Source: Acidobacteriota bacterium (GTDB taxonomy: Bacteria; Acidobacteriota; Thermoanaerobaculia; Gp7-AA8). Taken from it: 29,100 nucleotides of DNA. Positions 24,433 through 29,100 of this stretch are shown here, piece after piece. The stretch is taken from the NCBI GenBank assembly GCA_003223695.1, contig QHVY01000212.1:1-29100 (forward strand), read 5' to 3'. The translations under genes were made by a program, and so were the position numbers. The notes under the pieces were generated by a model. That model was given only the letters and a program-made list of their open reading frames with translations, searched no databases and was not told where the DNA came from. How positions within the stretch are numbered: the first letter of the stretch is position 1; the number at the start of each line of letters is the position of its first letter.

Positions 24433-24448
24433 GACGAAATGTTTCGTC
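24433..24448. promoter_or_regulatory. 16-bp palindrome upstream of HtrA gene
   Basis: GACGAAA-TG-TTTCGTC is a perfect inverted repeat about 100 bases upstream of the HtrA start. Position and form fit an operator for an envelope-stress or other regulator. It does not match the CIRCE element. No regulator gene is nearby. Confidence 0.4.
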
Positions 24449-24490
24449 GATAGTACGCCGATTGGAGCAAACGTGTTGAACACTCTGCAA

Positions 24491-24516
24491 ACAAAAGGCC
24501 CCGCATGCGCGGGGCC
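24491..24516 (-). terminator. Rho-independent terminator after glsB-like gene
   Basis: On the minus strand GGCCCCGC-GCAT-GCGGGGCC (plus 24497-24516) is followed by a T-run (TTTTGTTTG). It lies 26 bases past the stop of the small membrane protein gene and separates it from the HtrA promoter. Confidence 0.9.
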
Positions 24517-24542
24517 AGGACTGATCGCAAGGGGGAATCGAG

Positions 24543-24797
24543 TTAGACGACGGTGCGCCGGCCCACGATGAGCCGGTAAATGAACAGCAGGATGATCGCG
24601 CCAATGATCGAGCCGATCCAGCCCGCTGTTTGTTCCTGACGACCGAGAAGGGCTGAGGCCAGGAATCCGCCGACAAAGGAGCCGGCGATGCCGAGAAGAA
24701 TCGTCACGATCCAGCCGCCCGGATCTCTTCCGGGCATGAGGAACTTGGCGATCGCGCCGACAATGAGACCGAATAACAGCCATCCAAGGATGTTCAT
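24543..24797 (-). CDS. GlsB/YeaQ/YmgE-family membrane protein
   Basis: An 84-residue inner-membrane protein of the transglycosylase-associated (GlsB/YeaQ/YmgE) family, often induced in general stress, with unknown biochemistry. Three hydrophobic helices are visible: ILGWLLFGLIVGAIAKFL, VTILLGIAGSFVGGFLASAL and IGSIIGAIILLFIYRLIVG. The conserved loop FLMPGRDPGGW follows helix 1. Length is normal. The ATG at 24797 has a strong ribosome site GGAGGAA (plus 24802-24808 complement) and the gene is followed by a good terminator, so it is a single-gene transcript. Confidence 0.93.
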   Translation of the reverse strand: MNILGWLLFGLIVGAIAKFLMPGRDPGGWIVTILLGIAGSFVGGFLASALLGRQEQTAGWIGSIIGAIILLFIYRLIVGRRTVV

Positions 24798-24814
24798 GCT
24801 CTTCCTCCAAGCTT

Positions 24815-24831
24815 GCGCGCCGTTGGCGCGC
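24815..24831 (-). other. GC hairpin in leader of glsB-like gene
   Basis: Perfect 7-base arms GCGCGCC/GGCGCGC around a three-base loop sit about ten bases upstream of the ribosome site of the small membrane protein gene. It might influence translation, or be chance in GC-rich DNA. Confidence 0.4.
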
Positions 24832-24850
24832 CATATGGATGAGCAACAAA

Positions 24851-24912
24851 AGTGCCGAGTGCCGAGTGCCTGGTGCCGAGTGAATACCGCTGTACACTCG
24901 GCGCTCGGCAGT
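24851..24912. repeat. AGTGCCG-type inverted repeat, second copy
   Basis: Left part 24851-24882 holds four AGTGCCGA-like units. Right part 24895-24912 is partly complementary (CACTCGGCGCTCGGCAGT). It is the same repeat type as at 4558-4624 but less perfect. It ends one base before the pfkA ATG and lies in the divergent region with the glsB-like gene. Confidence 0.75.
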
Positions 24913-24913
24913 C

Positions 24914-25984
24914 ATGGCCAAAGTTCAACGAATCGGCATTCTCACAGGCGGAGGCGACTGTCCCGGACTTAACGCCGTGATCCGCGCCGCTGTCCGGACC
25001 GCCACGCGCGACCACAGCCTCGAAGTCCTCGGCATCCAACTCGGATTCGAAGGTCTGCTGATGAAGTCGTGCGTGCCGCTGACTAACGAGCTCATCCGCG
25101 GCATCCTGCCCAAAGGCGGGACGCTGTTGCGGACGACGAACCGGGGCAATCCATTCGAGTACCCCGTTGGTGACCGCTGCGAGGATCGCTCGGCCGAGGT
25201 CATCAAAAACATCCGCGAGCTGGGGATCGACGGCATCATCGCCATCGGCGGCGACGGCACTCTGAAAATCGCGCAGCGACTCTTTGAGATGGGCATCCCG
25301 ATGATCGCCGTGCCGAAGACCATCGATAATGATCTCGCGGCAACCGATTTCACGTTCGGCTTCATGACCGCGGTCTTCGTCGCTACCGATGCCGTCGATC
25401 GGTTGCACTCGACTGCGGAGAGCCACAACCGCGTGATGGTCCTCGAGGTGATGGGGCGCAACTGTGGCTGGATCGCGCTCTACTCCGGCCTCGCCGGCGG
25501 CGCGGACATCATCCTCATTCCTGAGATTCCGTACCGGCCGGAAGCGATCATCGAATCGATCCGTTCACGTCAGAGCGAGGGCTCTTCATTCGACATTATC
25601 GTTGTCGCAGAAGGTGCGAAGCGCGTCGGCGGAGAAGAGCGATACATCGACCGCCGCTCCAGACGCCTGGGCGGCATTGCCTATCAGGTTGCAGACGAAA
25701 TCGGGCGCGAAATCAATCAAGAAATCCGCGTCACAGTCCTCGGACACATCCAACGCGGTGGATCGCCGATCCCGTTCGACCGTTTGCTCGCGACGCGCTT
25801 TGGCAAAGCGGCCGCGGATCTCATCGCTCATGGCGATTTCGGAAAAATGGTCGCGTTGCGCGGCGAGCAAATCGTCGCTGTTCCGATTCGCGATGCAGTG
25901 TCGAATCCGAAATACGTCGACATCAACGGCGAGCTTGTCGGAACCGCGCGGAGCCTGGGCGTCTCATTTGGCGACGGGCTGTGA
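24914..25984 (+). CDS. pfkA: 6-phosphofructokinase (PfkA family)
   Basis: A 356-residue enzyme phosphorylating fructose 6-phosphate to the 1,6-bisphosphate in glycolysis. Motifs: GILTGGGDCPGLNAVIR (phosphate donor loop), IGGDGTLK (112-118), VPKTIDND with catalytic Asp138, ESHNRVMVLEVMGRNCGWIA, and GHIQRGGSP near the sugar-phosphate site. In this family Asp at the third-to-fourth GGD(D) position plus Lys in PKTIDND marks diphosphate use, and Gly at both marks ATP use. Here it is Gly115 with Lys135, a mixed form seen in some ATP-dependent, non-allosteric enzymes, so the donor is uncertain. ATG 24914 abuts a repeat and lacks a ribosome site. The 3' end overlaps the amidohydrolase gene by 21 bases. 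Confidence 0.94.
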   Translation: MAKVQRIGILTGGGDCPGLNAVIRAAVRTATRDHSLEVLGIQLGFEGLLMKSCVPLTNELIRGILPKGGTLLRTTNRGNPFEYPVGDRCEDRSAEVIKNIRELGIDGIIAIGGDGTLKIAQRLFEMGIPMIAVPKTIDNDLAATDFTFGFMTAVFVATDAVDRLHSTAESHNRVMVLEVMGRNCGWIALYSGLAGGADIILIPEIPYRPEAIIESIRSRQSEGSSFDIIVVAEGAKRVGGEERYIDRRSRRLGGIAYQVADEIGREINQEIRVTVLGHIQRGGSPIPFDRLLATRFGKAAADLIAHGDFGKMVALRGEQIVAVPIRDAVSNPKYVDINGELVGTARSLGVSFGDGL

Positions 25985-27217
25985 AACGATCACTTTGCCG
26001 CCTTTCATCACGAAGACGACACGATCGATCGAATTGATGTCTTTGAGCGGATCGCCGTCGACGGCCACGATGTCGGCGAATTTCCCGGCTTCGAGCGCAC
26101 CCGCGTCGACGCTGAGTAGCGTCGCCGCGTTGGTTGTTGCTGCCTGAATCGCTTGCAATGGTGTTAGGCCGCCGCGCACGAGGGCCGCGAATTCGCGCGT
26201 CGTGTACTTGGGCTCGTCGTCGAGACCATACGCAATTTTCAGATGATGCGCGATCGCCCGCTCGAACGCCGGCTGCTGAAACTTCAGGATCGCTTTGTCC
26301 TTCTCGAGCATGATCGGCTCGGTCCCCTGGCTCAGGCCGATCTCGAGCCCGCGCTGAAAGGTTTCCAGCGTCGGAACCAACCAGGTTCCCCGCTGCTCCA
26401 TCAACGTGGCGCCTTCTTCGTCGAGCATCGTGCCATGCTCGATGGAGTCAATCCCGGCGCGCACGGCCGCTTTGATGCCCTCAGTTCCTTCGGCATGCGC
26501 CATCACTCGCCGACGCGCGCGATGCGCGGTCTCGACGATCGCGCGGAGCTGCTCATCACTGAGCTCTTGCACCGTATAGTCGCTGAGCGCATCGGCAACA
26601 CCGCCGGTCGCCATCACCTTGATCCAGTCGGTGCCATACTTGAGGTTGTGCCGCACGGCGATGCGCGCCTGGTCGGGTGTATCGGCGATGTTCGGCCCGG
26701 GCGGCAGCGGCACATCGGGTGCCAGGGGATTTCCGTCCGCGTGACCGCCGGTGATCGAGATCGGAATGCCGGCGGCAAAAACACGAGGTCCATCGAACAT
26801 GCCGCTGGCGAATGCGTTTCGAAGGGAGATGATGCCGAAATCGTCGCTGCCAGCATCGCGCACCGTGGTGAATCCGTGCGACAGATAGACCTGGGCGTTT
26901 TTTAAGCCGAGTAGCGTTTTGTCGGACGCAGAACGACGCAATCCGGCAGTAGCCGAGAAATCGTTCCAGTCGGCTTCGAGATGAACGTGACAATCGATCA
27001 GGCCCGGCAGCACGGTCGCGTTGCCGAGATCGATCAGACGCGCCCCGGCGGGAGCGGCGTGTGCAATCGATTCGATCCGATCGCCGCTAACGATGATGAA
27101 TGCATCCGCTACGTTTCCTGTTCTTACATCCAGCAGACGGCGCGCGTGAACGGCGACTTGCGCATGTGCAACGGCCGCCAGCATCGCAACTGCGAGGAAT
27201 ATGGCCCTTGATCTCAT
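25964..27217 (-). CDS. Exported metal-dependent amidohydrolase
   Basis: A 417-residue hydrolase of the amidohydrolase superfamily, imidazolonepropionase/prolidase-like (COG1228 type), with a signal peptide RAIFLAVAMLAAVAHA, hence periplasmic. Metal and active-site residues are present: LIDCHVHLEADW (HxH), DWIKVMATGG (carboxylatable Lys), RVMAHAEGT (His) and SIEHGTMLDEEG (His). The last acidic position is AYGLDDEP, where FGTDAG is usual, so Asp is kept but the surrounding loop is altered and slightly shorter. The end has EAGKFADIVAVDGDP. Members act on peptides or Xaa-Pro dipeptides; the substrate here is unknown. ATG 27217 is chosen over 27220 because GGAGG then lies seven bases upstream. It diverges from the enoyl-CoA hydratase gene. 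Confidence 0.9.
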   Translation of the reverse strand: MRSRAIFLAVAMLAAVAHAQVAVHARRLLDVRTGNVADAFIIVSGDRIESIAHAAPAGARLIDLGNATVLPGLIDCHVHLEADWNDFSATAGLRRSASDKTLLGLKNAQVYLSHGFTTVRDAGSDDFGIISLRNAFASGMFDGPRVFAAGIPISITGGHADGNPLAPDVPLPPGPNIADTPDQARIAVRHNLKYGTDWIKVMATGGVADALSDYTVQELSDEQLRAIVETAHRARRRVMAHAEGTEGIKAAVRAGIDSIEHGTMLDEEGATLMEQRGTWLVPTLETFQRGLEIGLSQGTEPIMLEKDKAILKFQQPAFERAIAHHLKIAYGLDDEPKYTTREFAALVRGGLTPLQAIQAATTNAATLLSVDAGALEAGKFADIVAVDGDPLKDINSIDRVVFVMKGGKVIVSQPVAK

Positions 27218-27260
27218 CATTTGACCTCCGACGTAGAATTCGCGTGTTGAGGAGAAACCG

Positions 27261-28061
27261 ATGGCAGGTAATTTAATCGACTACAGGGTGGAAAAGGGCA
27301 TCGCGGTCTTCGAATTGAACGATCCGCCTGCAAACACCTACACCTACGAAATGAACCGCGAGCTGGATGAATGCATCCTCAAAGCTCGCATGGACGACGA
27401 GGTGCACGTCATCGTTCTTCGCGGCGCGGGAGAGAAATTCTTCTCCGCCGGCGCGAATATCAAGATGCTCTCCGAAGTCACTCCGCAGTTCAAATACTTT
27501 TTCTGCCTGCACGCGAATGAGACGCTGCTGCGGCTCGAGCAGACGCCGAAACTCGTGATCGCGGCAATGAATGGCCATACCGTCGGCGGCGGACTGGAGA
27601 TCGCGATGGCCGCGGACATCCGCATCGCCCTCAAAGGCGCCGGCAAAGTCGGCCTTCCCGAAGTTACCCTCGGCGTCCTTCCCGGAACCGGCGGTACGCA
27701 GCGGCTGTCGCGCATCGTGGGCAAGTCGCGAGCGATTCAAATCATGTCCGAAGGCAATCTCTTCGAATTCGAAAAGGCGCAGGAGTGGGGAATCATCAAC
27801 TACGTCTGGCCGGCCGAAGAGAACGGCAGGAAGTGGTGGGATCGCGTGATGGAGTACGCCTGGAGCTTCTGTCCGCCTAACAAAGCAGCCAAGGCCGTCG
27901 GCCGTATAAAACGATCCGTGCAGACTGGTTGGGAGATTCCGATGGAGAGCGCGCTCGCCGTCGAGCGCGAGTTGCAGCAGCAGCTCTTCCAGAGCGACGA
28001 CGCCAAGGAAGGGCTCGGCGCGTATAACCAGAAGAGGAAGCCGCAGTTCGCGGGAAAATAG
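27261..28061 (+). CDS. Enoyl-CoA hydratase/isomerase (crotonase family)
   Basis: A 266-residue crotonase. The N-terminus has AVFELNDPPANTY. The oxyanion-hole segment is FSAGANIKML, then NGHTVGGGLEIAMAADIRIA with Glu113, and GLPEVTLGVLPGTGGTQRLS with Glu134. These two glutamates are the acid/base pair of hydratases, so true enoyl-CoA hydration is likely, in beta-oxidation or a similar acyl-CoA pathway. The C-terminus (PPNKAAKAVGRIKRSV) is typical. It has a good ribosome site, GAGGAGA, before ATG 27261. No thiolase or acyl-CoA dehydrogenase is nearby. A twin-hairpin repeat begins at its stop codon. Confidence 0.94.
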   Translation: MAGNLIDYRVEKGIAVFELNDPPANTYTYEMNRELDECILKARMDDEVHVIVLRGAGEKFFSAGANIKMLSEVTPQFKYFFCLHANETLLRLEQTPKLVIAAMNGHTVGGGLEIAMAADIRIALKGAGKVGLPEVTLGVLPGTGGTQRLSRIVGKSRAIQIMSEGNLFEFEKAQEWGIINYVWPAEENGRKWWDRVMEYAWSFCPPNKAAKAVGRIKRSVQTGWEIPMESALAVERELQQQLFQSDDAKEGLGAYNQKRKPQFAGK

Positions 28062-28113
28062 GTGGAGCGGCGGGCTTCAGCCCGCTGACGGCGGCCTGAA
28101 GGCCGCCGCTACA
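28062..28113 (+). repeat. Twin-hairpin dispersed repeat, copy 7
   Basis: GTGGAGC end, stem 28070-28085 (GCGGGCT-TC-AGCCCGC), stem 28090-28107 (GGCGGCCT-GA-AGGCCGCC), GCTACAC end. It fills the whole gap between the crotonase stop and the next ATG (28115). Confidence 0.92.
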
Positions 28114-28114
28114 C

Positions 28115-29100
28115 ATGCGATACAGAAACCTACACGGAACAAATCTCGAATTATCCGAGCTCGGCTTCGGCACGTGGACCGTCTCTACCGGCTGGTGGGG
28201 CAACTACACCGATGAGCAAGCACAGGATCTGATCCGCCGTGCCATTGACCTCGGCATCAACTACATTGACACCGCTGATGCGTACGGCAACGGGCGAGGA
28301 GAAACCATCCTCGCGCCGATTCTGAAAGAGCATCGCAATCTGATCGTCGGCACAAAATTCGGCTACGACTTCTACAACAATCCAGAGCGTCCCCGCGGAC
28401 AGCGCGAGCTGCCGCAGGACATGTCGCCGAAGTTCGTCCGCTTCGCGTGCGAGCAGTCGCTCAAACGGCTGGGCATCGAGACGATCGCAATTTATCAGCC
28501 GCACAACCCGCGCATCGATGTTCTGATGCAGGACGAACATTGGGACACGCTCGAGTCGCTGAAACGTGAAGGGAAAATTCTGTCGTACGGACCGTCGCTT
28601 GGTCCGGCGATCGGCTGGCGCGACGAAGGCATCTACGCGAACGCTGTGCGCAAAGCACCAGTCACGCAGATGATCTACAACCTGCTCGAGCAGGACCCCG
28701 GCCGCGAATTCATCCTCGCGGCGGAGCGCGGAGCTTCCTATCCAGCCGTTGCCGAAGCGATGCAAGGCAAAACGCATAAGAAATTCTGCGCGCCGAGCCC
28801 GGCATTCGATCCTGGTTTCCGCGCCTGGAAAGCGAATCCCCAGTCGCAATTCCTCGTTCGCGTACCGCACTCGTCGGGAATGCTCGAAGGGAAGTACACG
28901 CTGGAAACGAAATTCGATGAGAGCGACCACCGCTCGCATCGGCCGCGCGCGTGGCTGGTCGAAGGGCTGCAGAAAGTCGATCGACTGAAGCCGCTGTGCG
29001 ATGCTCGCGGTGTCACCATCGGCCAGCTCGCACTGCTTTGGTTGTATGCGCACCGGTCGATCGTGTCGGCGCTGCCGAACATTTACGACGAGGTGCAACT
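28115..29100 (+). CDS. Aldo/keto reductase with an internal insertion (3' end beyond window)
   Basis: An open frame from ATG 28115 to the window end, 328 residues visible. It is an NADPH-dependent oxidoreductase of the aldo/keto reductase superfamily, cytoplasmic. The TIM-barrel start is LSELGFGTWTVSTGWWG. The catalytic tetrad is visible: Asp52 and Tyr57 (DTADAYGNG), Lys81 (GTKFGYD) and His130 (YQPHNP). MIYNLLEQDPGREFI and LVRVPHSSGMLEGKYT are common in this subgroup. Between FILAAERG and FLVRVPHSSG homologues usually have a few residues; here about 38 lie (residues 206-245). The start is set by the conserved M-R-Y-R-N-L-x-G-T; no ribosome site is seen because the repeat abuts it. The natural substrate is unknown. 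Confidence 0.9.
   Translation, partial: MRYRNLHGTNLELSELGFGTWTVSTGWWGNYTDEQAQDLIRRAIDLGINYIDTADAYGNGRGETILAPILKEHRNLIVGTKFGYDFYNNPERPRGQRELPQDMSPKFVRFACEQSLKRLGIETIAIYQPHNPRIDVLMQDEHWDTLESLKREGKILSYGPSLGPAIGWRDEGIYANAVRKAPVTQMIYNLLEQDPGREFILAAERGASYPAVAEAMQGKTHKKFCAPSPAFDPGFRAWKANPQSQFLVRVPHSSGMLEGKYTLETKFDESDHRSHRPRAWLVEGLQKVDRLKPLCDARGVTIGQLALLWLYAHRSIVSALPNIYDEVQ

Noticed and set aside
28151..29098. Minus-strand 315-residue frame
   Set aside because: Antisense to the aldo/keto reductase, which shows intact catalytic residues in the plus frame.
1..29100. Defence system, prophage or insertion sequence
   Set aside because: No transposase, integrase, nuclease, methylase or phage structural gene was recognised.
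1..29100. tRNA or rRNA genes
   Set aside because: No cloverleaf or rRNA-like segment was seen by reading; a dedicated scan was not possible.

Overview
The window looks like a chromosomal piece of a GC-rich (about 60% by eye) Gram-negative bacterium, mostly housekeeping genes with no phage or plasmid genes. Periplasmic disulfide proteins, lipoproteins, an HtrA protease, frequent GTG/TTG starts, tightly overlapping genes and a secreted protein of a type I associate with Acidobacteriota suggest an acidobacterial lineage. That assignment is inference, since no rRNA or marker phylogeny is available. Layout, left part (1-6631): a minus-strand run holds an AmpG-like transporter, rsmE, gltA and a secreted protein cut by the window edge. 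Next come a small LEA2-type secreted protein, a plus-strand pair (glycosyltransferase plus lipoprotein esterase, start and stop overlapping) and a minus-strand lipoprotein. Middle (6660-18086): a DUF2071 protein, a 910-residue GAF-GAF-PAS-GGDEF-EAL cyclic-di-GMP enzyme, a class I glutamine-amidotransferase-like hydrolase, and a thioredoxin-like protein two bases ahead of a DsbD-type reductase (a periplasmic reducing pair). Then a small unknown protein, recO facing it, a fused 3-dehydroquinate dehydratase/shikimate dehydrogenase overlapping trpE (two steps of the aromatic pathway plus the entry to tryptophan), and a DUF4230 protein overlapping trpE tail to tail. Right part (18193-29100): the minus-strand series ribD-ribE-unknown-amidohydrolase, where the amidohydrolase is broken; a frameshifted HtrA/DegP protease; a GlsB/YeaQ-type membrane protein; pfkA; a second, intact amidohydrolase; an enoyl-CoA hydratase/isomerase; and an aldo/keto reductase running off the end. 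The most striking non-gene signal is a family of about 45-60 bp twin-hairpin repeats. Seven copies occur in 29 kb, with GTAG/CTAC-like ends, two adjacent stems whose arm sequences differ between copies but stay paired, and mostly the same apex sequences. One copy lies in frame inside dsbD, one lies in the 5' coding part of the broken amidohydrolase, one supplies the stop codon of the DUF2071 gene, and three end just before start codons that lack a Shine-Dalgarno site. Four other self-complementary repeat types also occupy intergenic sites. A second pattern is that several conserved proteins (shikimate dehydrogenase domain, DsbD thioredoxin domain, RibD, RecO, possibly TrpE) seem to lack short internal segments, while an amidohydrolase and HtrA carry frame-breaking deletions. 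This may be real genome decay or an assembly problem. No rRNA, tRNA, CRISPR array or insertion-sequence gene was found, and no gene-free stretch exceeds 300 bases.
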